Shown here one piece after another: positions 21,989-32,078 of a stretch of 64,000 bases of DNA. Numbering within the stretch: position 1 is the stretch's first letter; each line of letters begins with the position of its first letter. The notes below the pieces were generated by a model. It worked only from the letters and a program-made list of their open reading frames with translations. It was not told where the DNA came from and did not search any database. Source of the DNA: Streptomyces genisteinicus (lineage in GTDB: Bacteria; Actinomycetota; Actinomycetes; Streptomycetales; Streptomycetaceae); contig NZ_CP060825.1 in the NCBI RefSeq assembly GCF_014489615.1, forward strand, positions 496,001 through 560,000. Reading direction: 5' to 3'. Position numbers and translations under genes: made by a program.

Positions 21989-23794
21989 ATGACCGGGGAC
22001 GCAGCACACAGAGGGAGCGGGGACATCAGCAGACGAGGACTGGGACGCGGGGCCATGGCCCTCGGCGGCGCGCTCGCGCTCGCCGCCGTGCCCTTCGCGG
22101 CCCAGGCGGCCGGGCCACCCGCCGCGGGAGCCGGCGGACCGCACCGCCCGACCCTGCGGCGCGGCTCCCCCGAGCGGGCCGGACTGCTCGCCCCCTCGCT
22201 CGACCGGCTGGTCACCGACGCCGAGACCTTCCTCCAGCCCTCGCCCCGGCGCCCCTGGTACGCCGGAGCCGTCCTGCTCGCCGGACGCGGCGGCACCGTC
22301 GCCCTGCACCGGGCCATCGGCAAGGCCCTGCGGTACTCGGCCTACGACGAGGCCACCGACACCGGCGTCGAGCTGCCCGCGGACGAGCAGATCGCGATGC
22401 GCGAGGACACCGTCTTCGACCTGGCGTCGGTCTCCAAGCTGTTCACCTCGATCCTCGCCGTGCAGCAGATCGAGCGGGGGACGCTCGGGCTGGAGGCGAC
22501 CGTCGCCTCGTACCTGCCCGAGTTCGCGGCGGCCGGCAAGCAGGACATCACCGTGCGGCAGCTGCTGACCCACACCTCCGGCTTCCGGTCCTGGATCCCG
22601 CTCTTCAAGGAGCCGACGCAGGAGGGACGGCTGCGGCTGCTGTGGAACGAGGCGCCGCTGAACCCGCCGGGCACCCGCTACCTCTACTCGGACCTCAACC
22701 TGATCTCCCTGCAACTGGTGCTGGAGAAGATCACCGGCCGCACCCTGGACGTGCTGCTCCGCGAGGAGATCACCGCTCCCCTCGGCATGCACCGCACCCG
22801 CTTCAACCCGCCCGCCGAGTGGCGGCCGCGCATCGCCGCCACCGAGGACGCCCGGCTGCCCTGGTCCGGCCTCGACAGGGGCATGGTGTGGGGCGAGGTC
22901 CACGACGAGAACGCGTACGGCTTCGGCGGAGTCGCCGGGCACGCGGGCGTCTTCTCCTGCGCCTGGGACCTGGCGGTCCTCGCCCGCACCCTGCTCAACG
23001 GCGGCGTCTACGGCCGCGCCCGGATCCTGTCCCCGGAGTCGGTCGAGCTGATGTTCACCGACTTCAACACCGACTTCCCGGGCGACGAGCACGGCCTGGG
23101 CTTCGAGCTCTACCAGCACTGGTACATGGGGGCGATGGCGACTCCCCGCACCGCGGGCCACACGGGGTTCACCGGGACCAGCATGGTGCTCGACCCGACC
23201 ACCGACTCGTTCCTCATCGTCCTCGGCAACTCGGTGCACCCCGTGCGCAGCTGGCGCTCCGGCAGTGCTCCGCGGGCGAAGGCCGCCGACAACATGGCCC
23301 GCGCGGTCGCCGTGCGCCCGGCCCGGGGCCGCACGGCCTGGTTCACCGGGATGACGAACGGCGCCACCGCCGTGCTCGCCCTGCCGCCCGTGGGACCGGG
23401 CGCCGGACGGCTGCGCTGCTCCCTGTGGTGGGACACCGAGCCCGGCGCGGACGCCGTCGTCCTGGAGGCGTCGGCGGACGACGGGGCCACCTGGCGGCCC
23501 GTGCCGTTCGAGACCACCGCACCCGGCGGCGCCCCCCGGTCGCACCCCGACGGGACGGCCTCCGGCTGGTCGGGGCGGGTCTGGCACGACGTCCTGGCCG
23601 ATCTGTCGCCCTGGAGCGGCGCGCCGGTGACCGTCCGCTGGCGCTGCACGACCGACACGCTCTACGTGGGCCGGGGCGTGTACGCCGACTCGCTGCGCGT
23701 CGAGGACGCCTCGGGCCGCCGCCTCTTCGACGAGTCCCGGCCCTCGGACGCGGCCCGCGTGCGGGCCGTCGGCTGGACGCCCTCGCGCGACTGA
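21989..23794 (+). CDS. Exported serine hydrolase, class C beta-lactamase fold with C-terminal extra domain
   Basis: The 601-aa protein has a Tat-type signal (SRRGLGRG, then a hydrophobic run, then AQA). The DD-peptidase/class C fold follows with SVSK (Ser147, Lys150), YSD at Tyr233 and HTG at His391. Residues from about 440 form a beta-rich domain of unknown role (SLWWDTEPGADAVVLEASAD) that could bind polysaccharide or cap the site. Members act as esterases, D-aminopeptidases or beta-lactamases; this one cannot be assigned further. ATG 21989 follows AGGGAGGA. It ends before a 17-bp terminator and precedes a xylanase gene with similar upstream palindromes. Confidence 0.87.
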   Translation: MTGDAAHRGSGDISRRGLGRGAMALGGALALAAVPFAAQAAGPPAAGAGGPHRPTLRRGSPERAGLLAPSLDRLVTDAETFLQPSPRRPWYAGAVLLAGRGGTVALHRAIGKALRYSAYDEATDTGVELPADEQIAMREDTVFDLASVSKLFTSILAVQQIERGTLGLEATVASYLPEFAAAGKQDITVRQLLTHTSGFRSWIPLFKEPTQEGRLRLLWNEAPLNPPGTRYLYSDLNLISLQLVLEKITGRTLDVLLREEITAPLGMHRTRFNPPAEWRPRIAATEDARLPWSGLDRGMVWGEVHDENAYGFGGVAGHAGVFSCAWDLAVLARTLLNGGVYGRARILSPESVELMFTDFNTDFPGDEHGLGFELYQHWYMGAMATPRTAGHTGFTGTSMVLDPTTDSFLIVLGNSVHPVRSWRSGSAPRAKAADNMARAVAVRPARGRTAWFTGMTNGATAVLALPPVGPGAGRLRCSLWWDTEPGADAVVLEASADDGATWRPVPFETTAPGGAPRSHPDGTASGWSGRVWHDVLADLSPWSGAPVTVRWRCTTDTLYVGRGVYADSLRVEDASGRRLFDESRPSDAARVRAVGWTPSRD

Positions 23795-23831
23795 CGGGCC
23801 CACCGCACCCCGGGGCGTGCGCGCGCCCTGC

Positions 23832-23871
23832 CGGCCCCGGTGCCGCGGCACACGCCGCGGCACCGGGGCCG
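23832..23871 (+). terminator. Strong terminator after the serine hydrolase
   Basis: CGGCCCCGGTGCCGCGG at 23832-23848 pairs perfectly with 23855-23871 across a 6-nt loop (17-bp stem), 38 bp after the stop. Confidence 0.88.
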
Positions 23872-23890
23872 CCGCATGACCGCAGGCCCT

Positions 23891-23938
23891 CCGAACGTTC
23901 GGCGAAGTTTCGTAACACCGATGTGAAACTTCACATCG
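23891..23938. promoter_or_regulatory. Cluster of three palindromes upstream of the xylanase
   Basis: CCGAACGTTCGG (23891-23902) is a perfect palindrome. It is followed at once by CGAAGTTTCG (23903-23912), which resembles the CGAAA/TTTCG boxes of LacI-type xylan/xylose repressors. Then comes a perfect 9-2-9 inverted repeat, CGATGTGAAACTTCACATCG (23919-23938). The 326-bp gap 23795-24120 contains only these, the preceding terminator, a fourth palindrome and a promoter. Confidence 0.6.
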
Positions 23939-24028
23939 ATCCGGGCAGTCCGTGCGGCAACCAGACGCCGACCGGTGGAACAGACCAGTTCAGGGCACCT
24001 GTCCGGCGGATCGAACCAGGGACGGTCG

Positions 24029-24042
24029 TCGAAATGTTTCGA
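24029..24042. promoter_or_regulatory. TCGAAATGTTTCGA operator candidate next to the xylanase promoter
   Basis: This 6-2-6 inverted repeat lies just upstream of TTGACG (24054-24059) and an AACACT-like -10, about 80 bp before the xylanase start. The CGAAA-N-TTTCG core fits the binding sites reported for LacI-family xylan-utilisation repressors in Streptomyces. Confidence 0.6.
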
Positions 24043-24057
24043 GATCACCGGCGTTGA

Positions 24058-25476
<1,419 letters not shown>

Positions 25477-25482
25477 CGCCGT

Positions 25483-25508
25483 GCGGACCCGGGGCAGGAG
25501 CGGTCCGC
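25483..25508. terminator. Short bidirectional hairpin between convergent genes
   Basis: GCGGACC at 25483-25489 pairs with GGTCCGC at 25502-25508 (12-nt loop) in the 34 bp between the xylanase and FAD oxidoreductase stops. It is weak and may serve both. Confidence 0.4.
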
Positions 25509-25510
25509 CG

Positions 25511-27052
25511 TCAGCCCGCCCGGCCCAGCACCGCCATCGCGGCGTTGTGGCCGGGCACTCCGCTGACTCCGCCGCCCCGGACCGCGCCCGCACCGCAGAG
25601 CAGCACATTGGCGTGCGCCGTCTCGACACCCCAGCGACCGGTGGCCTCGGTGGCCCAGGGCCAGGAGAGGTCGCGGTGGAAGATGTGGCCCCCGGGCAGC
25701 CGCAGTTCGGCCTCCAGGTCGAGCGGCGTCTTCGCCTCGATGCAGGGCCGGCCGTCCTCGTCGAGGGCGAGCACGGACTCGACGGGCTCCTCCAGGTAGC
25801 GGTCGAGTTCGGCGAGGGTCGCCGCCAGCAGCCGCTCCCGGGTCGCGTCGTTGTCGGAGGCGAACAGGCGGGCGGGGGTGTGGAGTCCGAACAGGGTGAG
25901 GGCGTGGGCGCCCTCCGCGTTCAGCCGCGGCCCGAGGATGGACGGGTCCGTCAGCGAGTGGCAGTAGATCTCGGACGGCGGGGCGCTCGGCACCCGTCCC
26001 GCCGCCGCCTCGCGGTAGGCGGAGTCCAGTTGTCCGTAGCCCTCGGAGACGTGGAAGGTGCCGGCGAAGGCGTCCGCCGGGTCCACCCGGTGGTCCCGCA
26101 GCCGCGGCAGGCGGCGCAGCAGCATGTTCACCTTCAGCTGGGCGCCTTCGGCGGGTTCGGGCGCCGGCTCCGAGAGCAGGCGGGCCAGCTCCCGGGGCGA
26201 GGCGTTCACCAGGACGTGACCGGCGCCGACCGTGCTCTCGCCGGACGGCGCCCGGAAGGTCACCTCCGCCCGCGCGCCGTCGGTCGCCACGGCCGTCACC
26301 TCGTGCCCGACGGCGATCTCCGCACCCGCCGCGCGGGCGGCGGCGGCCAGGGCGTCGGTCAGCGCGCCCATGCCTCCCACGGGGACGTCCCAGTCACCCG
26401 TGCCGCCGCCGATCACGTGGTAGAGGAAGCAGCGGTTCTGGGCCAGCGAGGTGTCGTGGGCTCCGGCGAACGTGCCGATCAGCGCGTCGGTCAGGACCAC
26501 GCCGCGCACCAGGTCGTGATCGAAGCGCCGCTCGATCGCCTCGCCGACGGGCTCCTCGAACAGCATCCGCCAGGCCTGCTCGTCACCGACCCGGGCCCGC
26601 AGTTCGTCCCGGGTGGGCAGCGGCTCGGTCAGCGTCGGGAAGACCCGCTCGGCGACCGAGCCGGTGACGCCGTAGAACTCCCGCCAGGCCGCGTACTCCC
26701 GGTCGCCGCCGGTGAGCCGGGCGAACGACTCCGCCGTGCCGGGCCCGCCGACCAGGAGCCCGCCGCCACCGGGAGTGGGCGTGTACGAGGAGACGGTCCG
26801 CTTGCGCACCGCGAAGTCGAGGCCGAGATCGCGGACGATCTTCCCGGGGAGCAGCGAGACCAGGTAGGAGAAGCGCGACAGCCGGGCGTCGACGCCCGCG
26901 AAGGGGCGGGTGGAGACCGCCGCTCCCCCGGTCGCCGCCGCGCGTTCCAGGAGCAGCACCGAGCGGCCCGCGCGGGCGAGGTAGGCGGCGGCGACGAGGC
27001 CGTTGTGGCCGCCGCCGACGATGACGGCGTCGTACGAGGCATGAGCTGGCAT
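25511..27052 (-). CDS. Phytoene-desaturase-like FAD-dependent oxidoreductase
   Basis: The 513-aa flavoprotein has an N-terminal dinucleotide-binding motif GGGHNGLVAAAYLARAG and the GG doublet ATGGAA. It closes with a C-terminal FAD motif (LLCGAGAVRGGGVSGVPG, HNAAMAVL). It resembles the PYROXD2/CrtI-like branch of amine-oxidase-type enzymes, which are not tied to carotenoid synthesis. No crtE or crtB gene is near, so a carotenoid role is unlikely. The substrate is unknown. ATG 27052. The 293 bp upstream to the kinase gene hold a 49-bp duplication and no gene. Confidence 0.85.
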   Translation of the reverse strand: MPAHASYDAVIVGGGHNGLVAAAYLARAGRSVLLLERAAATGGAAVSTRPFAGVDARLSRFSYLVSLLPGKIVRDLGLDFAVRKRTVSSYTPTPGGGGLLVGGPGTAESFARLTGGDREYAAWREFYGVTGSVAERVFPTLTEPLPTRDELRARVGDEQAWRMLFEEPVGEAIERRFDHDLVRGVVLTDALIGTFAGAHDTSLAQNRCFLYHVIGGGTGDWDVPVGGMGALTDALAAAARAAGAEIAVGHEVTAVATDGARAEVTFRAPSGESTVGAGHVLVNASPRELARLLSEPAPEPAEGAQLKVNMLLRRLPRLRDHRVDPADAFAGTFHVSEGYGQLDSAYREAAAGRVPSAPPSEIYCHSLTDPSILGPRLNAEGAHALTLFGLHTPARLFASDNDATRERLLAATLAELDRYLEEPVESVLALDEDGRPCIEAKTPLDLEAELRLPGGHIFHRDLSWPWATEATGRWGVETAHANVLLCGAGAVRGGGVSGVPGHNAAMAVLGRAG

Positions 27053-27288
27053 GGGCGGGACCCTACAGGCCGGGCACTGGGCCCGCCGGGAGCGCGTCGT
27101 CGACCGCTGCGGTCCCGCGCGCCTGCGCAGCGGCGGCGACGAACTGCGCCAGGGGCCCCACCCGGTCTCGGGCGGAGATCCCGCGGGCCTGCGTCCCGCC
27201 GCCGGGCAGCGGTGCCGCGCGGCGGCACCGGAGTTCGACGCCCGCGGCGCACTCCGCGGCAGGTTCGCCCCCCACGGGGCGGGGCAGC

Positions 27289-27386
27289 GTCACGTGTCAG
27301 CCCTCCTCGCCCGGGTCCGCGCCGCAGGCATCACGCCGTCACGTGTCAGTCCCGCTCGCCCGGGTCCGCGCCGCGGAGGGCGGCGA
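27289..27386. repeat. 49-bp tandem duplication of the kinase 3' end
   Basis: The block at 27289-27337 and the one starting 27338 share GTCACGTGTCAG and CTCGCCCGGGTCCGCGCCGC in register. The second copy holds the last codons and stop of the kinase gene. The first is a degenerate copy just downstream of it, also including the TGA. Confidence 0.75.
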
Positions 27387-29724
27387 CCTGGCGGTAGAGG
27401 TCGACGGCCTCGGAGTGGCGCCCGAGCTGTTCGAGGCAGTGGGCCTCGTCGTTGCGGCTCGCGAGCGTGTCCGGGTGGCCGGGACCCAGCACCCGCTCGC
27501 GGGCGTCGGCGACCTGGCGGTAGACGGCGTACGCATCCTGCCAGCGGCCGAGCCAGCCGAAGCCGACGGCGATCTCCCGGCGGCTGACCAGCGTGTCGGG
27601 GTGCCCGGGTCCCAGCACCCGCTCCCGCAGGGCGCACACCTCCTGCGCCTCGGCCAGCGCCTCCTGCCAGCGGGCGAGGCGGCCCAGGTTGACGCCGAGG
27701 GTGTGCCGGGCGCGCAGGGTCTCGGGATCGGCGGGGCCGTGCACCCTGGTGCGGTCGTCGACCAGGCCGCGGTAGAGGTCGAGCGCCTCGGAACTGCGCC
27801 CGAGCCGGCCGAGGCTGATGCCGACCTCGTAGCGGGCGGCGAGGGTGTCGGGGTGGTCGGGGCCCAGCGTGCCGGCGCGGGCCTCGGCAACGTCCCGGTA
27901 GGTGCCCAGCGCCTCCTCCCAGCGGCCCAGCCTGCCGAGGGTGTAGGCGACCTCGTAGCGGGTCGCCAGGGTGTCGGGGTGGGCCGCGCCGAGCACGCGG
28001 GCGCGGGCGCCGGCGACGTCGCCGGCCATCCGGCAGGAGTCCTCCAGACGGCCCAGCCTGCTCAGGTTGAACGCGATGTTGTGGCGGCAGCGCAGTGTGT
28101 CGGGGTGGTCCGGGCCGACGGTGCGCACCCGGGACCGGAGGACCGACTCGTAGACGCCGTGCGCCTCCTCGTGGCGGCCGAGCCGGCCGAGCGCGTAGGC
28201 GGTCTCCTGGTGGGCCGCGAGGGTGTCGGGGTGGTCGGGGCCGAGGGCGCGTTCGCGCCCCGAGCCGACGGCGGAGAACTCGGCCAGGGCGTCGGCCGCA
28301 CGGCCCGTCCTGGCGAGGGTGAAGGCGGCCTCGTAGCGGCTGGTGAGGGTGTCCGGGTGCTCGGGCCCGAGCAGGGCCGCACGCTCCGCCAGGACCGATC
28401 GGTGCACCTCGCCCGCCTCGTCCCAGCGGCCCAGCCGGCCCAGGCTGAGACCGGCGTTGTGGCGGCTGGCGAGGACGGCGAGCAGTTCGGGCGGCGGAGT
28501 GGCCCGCCCGGGCACCGCGCCGCTCGCGTCCGGTGCGGCGGGGCCCGGGACTCCGGCGGGTGCGTGCGGCACTCCGGCGGACGTGTGCGGCGGCAGCCCG
28601 GCGGGGGCCTGCCCGTCGGGGGCGTGCGCGGCCGGACCGCAGCCGCCGGGCACGGAGGCGTCCGGGGTCCCCGGCCCGTGCTGTGCGGGGACCCGGACGA
28701 CCGCCGGCGGGCTGGTCCAGGCTCCGGTGAGCGCGGCGGCGTGGCCCGCGGGCCGGGCTCCGCCCGCCCACAGGCCCGTCGCCCGGATGCCCTCCGTCAT
28801 GCCCCGGGTCCACTCCGGCAGCCGGGGCGGGCGGAGGGCGGGCAGCTGCGGCGGGAGCGCCGGGTGCGCGCCCGAGTGGCGGGCCCCGCCGATGCGGCGC
28901 CGCAGTTCGTCCGCGTCCGAGGGCCGCTCCCCGGGGGTCTTGGCCAGCAGGTCGAGCACCGCCCGCTCCAGGTACTCGGGGATCTCCTCGCGGACCTCGC
29001 GCGGCGGCACCGGGATCGTGTCCCGGTGGCCGACGAGGATCGACCAGGTGTCCTCCAGGTCGAACGGCGGTGCTCCGGTGGCGAGTTCGTACAGGACGCA
29101 GCCGAGCGAGTAGAGGTCGCTGCGGTGGTCGACGGAGCCGCCGCCGATCTGCTCGGGCGACATGTAGTGCGGGGTGCCCATCGCGATGCCGGTGCCGGTG
29201 AGCTTGGAACTGAAGCCGATGTCCTCGCCGAGGCGCGCGATGCCGAAGTCGCAGATCTTCACCGTGCCGCCGGTCAGCCGCATGATGTTGGCGGGCTTCA
29301 GGTCCCGGTGGACGATCCCCTGGTCATGGGTATAGGCGAGGGCGTCGGCGATCTGGTCCGCGATGTCGACGACGTCGTCCACCGGCAGCGGCTGCTGCTT
29401 GTTGTCCTCCATCAGCTGACTGAGGTTGCGCCCTTCCAGCAGCTCCATCACGAGGTAGAGCACACCGTCGTGCTCTCCGAAGTCGTGCACGACGGTCACG
29501 CCGCGGTGCTGGAGCGCGGCGGCGACCCGGGCCTCCCGGCGGAACCGCTCACGGAGCACGTCGGCGAAGGCACCGTCGTGCTGGGCCCCCATCGGTTTCA
29601 GGCACTTGACCGCGACACCGCGCCCCAGCGACTCGTCGCGGGCACGCCACACCTCGCCCATGCCACCGCGCCCGATGAGATCGAGCAGTCGGTACCGGCC
29701 GTGGATCAGCCTGGTTTCCGCCAT
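27346..29724 (-). CDS. Soluble Ser/Thr protein kinase with nine C-terminal TPR-like repeats
   Basis: This 792-aa PknB-type kinase has the Gly loop GRGGMGEVW at 18-26, catalytic Lys40, HRDLKPAN with Asp141, DFG at 159-161 and the substrate motif GTPHYMSPEQ. A Pro/Ala/Gly linker without a membrane helix leads to nine 42-residue repeats (LASRHNAGLSLGRLGRWDEA ... GPEHPDT pattern) of the kinesin-light-chain TPR type. It probably phosphorylates proteins held by the repeats. ATG 29724; the first 19 bp overlap the end of the DUF2236 gene, so the two are likely co-translated. Confidence 0.93.
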   Translation of the reverse strand: MAETRLIHGRYRLLDLIGRGGMGEVWRARDESLGRGVAVKCLKPMGAQHDGAFADVLRERFRREARVAAALQHRGVTVVHDFGEHDGVLYLVMELLEGRNLSQLMEDNKQQPLPVDDVVDIADQIADALAYTHDQGIVHRDLKPANIMRLTGGTVKICDFGIARLGEDIGFSSKLTGTGIAMGTPHYMSPEQIGGGSVDHRSDLYSLGCVLYELATGAPPFDLEDTWSILVGHRDTIPVPPREVREEIPEYLERAVLDLLAKTPGERPSDADELRRRIGGARHSGAHPALPPQLPALRPPRLPEWTRGMTEGIRATGLWAGGARPAGHAAALTGAWTSPPAVVRVPAQHGPGTPDASVPGGCGPAAHAPDGQAPAGLPPHTSAGVPHAPAGVPGPAAPDASGAVPGRATPPPELLAVLASRHNAGLSLGRLGRWDEAGEVHRSVLAERAALLGPEHPDTLTSRYEAAFTLARTGRAADALAEFSAVGSGRERALGPDHPDTLAAHQETAYALGRLGRHEEAHGVYESVLRSRVRTVGPDHPDTLRCRHNIAFNLSRLGRLEDSCRMAGDVAGARARVLGAAHPDTLATRYEVAYTLGRLGRWEEALGTYRDVAEARAGTLGPDHPDTLAARYEVGISLGRLGRSSEALDLYRGLVDDRTRVHGPADPETLRARHTLGVNLGRLARWQEALAEAQEVCALRERVLGPGHPDTLVSRREIAVGFGWLGRWQDAYAVYRQVADARERVLGPGHPDTLASRNDEAHCLEQLGRHSEAVDLYRQVAALRGADPGERD

Positions 29725-30644
29725 CTCGTGCTGTCGCCCCCGTCGCTGCCGTTCGCCCTCCCCTGACCGTCCAGTATGGCGGTCCGTCCGGTGAATCCCC
29801 CCGGGGTGGGTCGGGTGCCGGGACCGAGCCGTGCCATCGCCTTGAGGATGTGCCCGGGCGGCAACTGCCAGCGTATCCGGGAGGGGACGCGCCGCAGCAG
29901 ACCCCCGGTGACGGCGAGGCGGTGCGACACCGCGTCGGCGGGCGGGGCGGGTCTGCCGTACAGGGCATGGGCCCAGTCGGGCAGCGAGTCGTAGGCGAGT
30001 GCGGCGAGATGCCGCCACAGCAGCGCGCGGGCGGGGACGAGCAGGGGGTGGACGGGTGGCCGGCGGAGGAAGTCGTCGACCGCGTGGGCCTCCGGCCCGG
30101 CGGCGAGCTGCGGGCGCACCCGGTCGAAGTAGGCGGCGAGTTCCGCCCGTCCGGCGGGGGCGGCCGTGGGGTCGATGCCCACCAGGCGGGCGGACTCGCG
30201 CTGTTCGCGCAGATAGCGGTCGGCGGACGCGTCGCCGAACGGGAGGCCCGAGCGGCGCAGCACGTCGAGATAGGAGTCGACCTCCGCGCAGTGCACCCAC
30301 AGCAGCAGGTCCGGCTCGCCGACGCCGTACCGCTCGCCGGTGTCCGGGTCCTCGGCGGTGAGCAGCGAGTGGATGCGGCGGACCCGCGCGCCCGCCTTCC
30401 CGGCCGCCTCGGTGGTGCCGTAGGTGAGGGTGCCGACGAAGTCCGCGGTCCTCAGCAGCCGTCCCCAGGCGTCCCGGCGGAAGTCGCTGTTCTGCATGAC
30501 GCCGCGCACCGCGCGGGGGTGGAGCGCCTGGAGCCAGAGCGCGCGGACGCCGGCGATCCACATGACCGGGTCGGCGTGCGCGTGCCAGGTGACGGACGCG
30601 GGTCCGAAGAGCCCCGGGTCGGCCGTGCGCGGGTCGGCGTCCAT
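29706..30644 (-). CDS. DUF2236 (oxygenase MpaB / latex-clearing-protein-like) protein
   Basis: The 312-aa helical protein shows family signatures: the N-terminal VTWHAHADPVMWIAGVRALWLQALHPRAVRGV, then GTTEAAGKAGARVRRIHS, and WVHCAEVDSYL. The invariant His/Glu/Arg in these segments probably form a heme or metal site, as in rubber oxygenase Lcp. The physiological substrate of most bacterial members is unknown. It is first in an apparent two-gene unit; its stop lies inside the start of the TPR kinase gene (19-bp overlap). Partner function is therefore possible. ATG 30644. Confidence 0.85.
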   Translation of the reverse strand: MDADPRTADPGLFGPASVTWHAHADPVMWIAGVRALWLQALHPRAVRGVMQNSDFRRDAWGRLLRTADFVGTLTYGTTEAAGKAGARVRRIHSLLTAEDPDTGERYGVGEPDLLLWVHCAEVDSYLDVLRRSGLPFGDASADRYLREQRESARLVGIDPTAAPAGRAELAAYFDRVRPQLAAGPEAHAVDDFLRRPPVHPLLVPARALLWRHLAALAYDSLPDWAHALYGRPAPPADAVSHRLAVTGGLLRRVPSRIRWQLPPGHILKAMARLGPGTRPTPGGFTGRTAILDGQGRANGSDGGDSTRWRKPG

Positions 30645-30714
30645 ACCCTGCGTCGTACCCGCCCGGAGCCCGTCCGACCCCCGCCCGCGGACACCCGTCC
30701 CCGTGCCCCGCCCC

Positions 30715-31905
30715 TCACCCGGACCGGGGGCGGGAGGAGCGGGTCCCGAGCGCGCGGAAGGCCGCGTCGACGAGGGCGGTCTTGCGGGGGTCGTCGGCGA
30801 TGTGCGGGCCCATCCGGTTCATCACGTAGCCGAGGGAGAGACCCGCCTCGGGGTCGGCGAGGCCGCAGGAGCCCCCGAATCCGTCGTGGCCGACGGCACG
30901 GGGGTTGGGGCCGTAGGAGCCGTTCGCGCCGCTGAGCCAGAGCCCCAGCGCCAGCTCCGTCTCCTCGGCGAATCCGGCGCCGAGAACCAGGTCGCGGCAG
31001 GCGCCCTGGCCCTCGCGCACCCGCTCGGCGGCGTCCTCGCTCAGCACCCGGTGCCCGCCGTGGCGACCCCGTCCGGCGACGATCCCGTAGAGCGCCGCCA
31101 CGGCCCGGGCGGTGCCGTGCCCGTTCGCGGCGGGGATCTCGGCGGCGCGCCAGGCGGCCGTGTTGGCGGCCGCCACGCCCGTGCCGGGGTTGGCCAGCGC
31201 GGCGACGGCGAGCGGCGGCAGCCGGGCAAAGGCCGCGGCCTGTTCGCCGCCGGACCGGGGCTGCACGAGTTCGGCGACCCGGCCGCTCTCCCGCTCGGGC
31301 AGCCCGATGGCGAAGTCGATGCCGAGGGGCCCGGTGATCTCGGCGGCCAGGAACTCGCCCGGCAGCACGCCGGTGATCCGCCGGACGACCTCGCCCACCA
31401 GGTGTCCGTAGGTCAGGGCGTGGTAGCCGGAGCGGGTGCCCGGCTCCCACCAGGGCTCGGCGGCGGCGAGCCGGGAGCACGTCAGGTCCCAGTCGTACAG
31501 GTCGTCGAGGGAGTGCGGCTCGCGCAGTGCGGCGAGTCCGGCGCGGTGCGAGAGCAGGTGCCGTACGAGCACCTTCTCCTTGCCGGCGGCGGCGAACTCG
31601 GGCCAGTAGAAGGCGACCGGGGCGTCCAGGTCGAGCAGTCCCCGGTCCGCGAGGACATGGGCGCACAGGGCGGTCGGCCCCTTGGTGGTGGACCAGACGT
31701 TGACCAGGGTGTCGCGCTCCCAGGGCCGGGTGCGGGCGCCGTCGGCCCAGCCGCCCCACAGGTCCACGACGGTCTCGCCGTCCACGGTGACGGACACGGC
31801 GGCGCCCAGTTCCCCGCGTTCGCGGAAGTTCTCCTCGAACGCCTCGCGCACGGCGGTGAACCGCTCGTCGCAGTGGCCTCCGATCCGGATGGGGTGCTCG
31901 GTCAT
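30715..31905 (-). CDS. Beta-lactamase-fold serine hydrolase (EstB-like esterase)
   Basis: The 396-aa protein has no signal peptide, so it is cytoplasmic. It has the class C-type nucleophile motif STTK (Ser72, Lys75), a Tyr motif SGYHALTYG and a C-terminal HDGFGGS in place of HTG. This set is typical of EstB-type esterases rather than true beta-lactamases. ATG 31905 has GGAGG five bases upstream; the frame is open to 32022, but that region holds the divergent promoter and a palindrome. It is divergent from a 3-hydroxyisobutyryl-CoA hydrolase. Confidence 0.9.
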   Translation of the reverse strand: MTEHPIRIGGHCDERFTAVREAFEENFRERGELGAAVSVTVDGETVVDLWGGWADGARTRPWERDTLVNVWSTTKGPTALCAHVLADRGLLDLDAPVAFYWPEFAAAGKEKVLVRHLLSHRAGLAALREPHSLDDLYDWDLTCSRLAAAEPWWEPGTRSGYHALTYGHLVGEVVRRITGVLPGEFLAAEITGPLGIDFAIGLPERESGRVAELVQPRSGGEQAAAFARLPPLAVAALANPGTGVAAANTAAWRAAEIPAANGHGTARAVAALYGIVAGRGRHGGHRVLSEDAAERVREGQGACRDLVLGAGFAEETELALGLWLSGANGSYGPNPRAVGHDGFGGSCGLADPEAGLSLGYVMNRMGPHIADDPRKTALVDAAFRALGTRSSRPRSG

Positions 31906-31956
31906 GGAACCTCCGTCGATTCGGCCGAGCGCGTCCGGGACGCCCCACCGGAACAT

Positions 31957-31970
31957 ACCGACTGGTCGGA
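31957..31970. promoter_or_regulatory. TetR-type palindrome between esterase and HIBCH genes
   Basis: ACCGACTGGTCGGA contains the perfect 5-2-5 repeat CCGAC-TG-GTCGG. It lies in the 173-bp divergent intergenic region, 52 bp upstream of the esterase start. It is the third site of this type in the window. Confidence 0.55.
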
Positions 31971-32078
31971 CCGCGCGGGAAGAGGGGCGCCCGGGGTATC
32001 GCGGACCGCCCTGCCGGCGCACCGCCCCGGTGCGCGAGGATGGCCCCGGACGAACACCGCACGCGGAAGGACGACGGC

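Noticed and set aside
20735..23863. 1042-codon minus-strand frame as one protein
   Set aside because: Only the part 20735-21841 encodes a protein (ChaA). The upstream part is antisense to the serine hydrolase.
27346..30561. Single 1071-codon kinase frame
   Set aside because: The part upstream of ATG 29724 overlaps the DUF2236 gene out of frame and has shadow composition.
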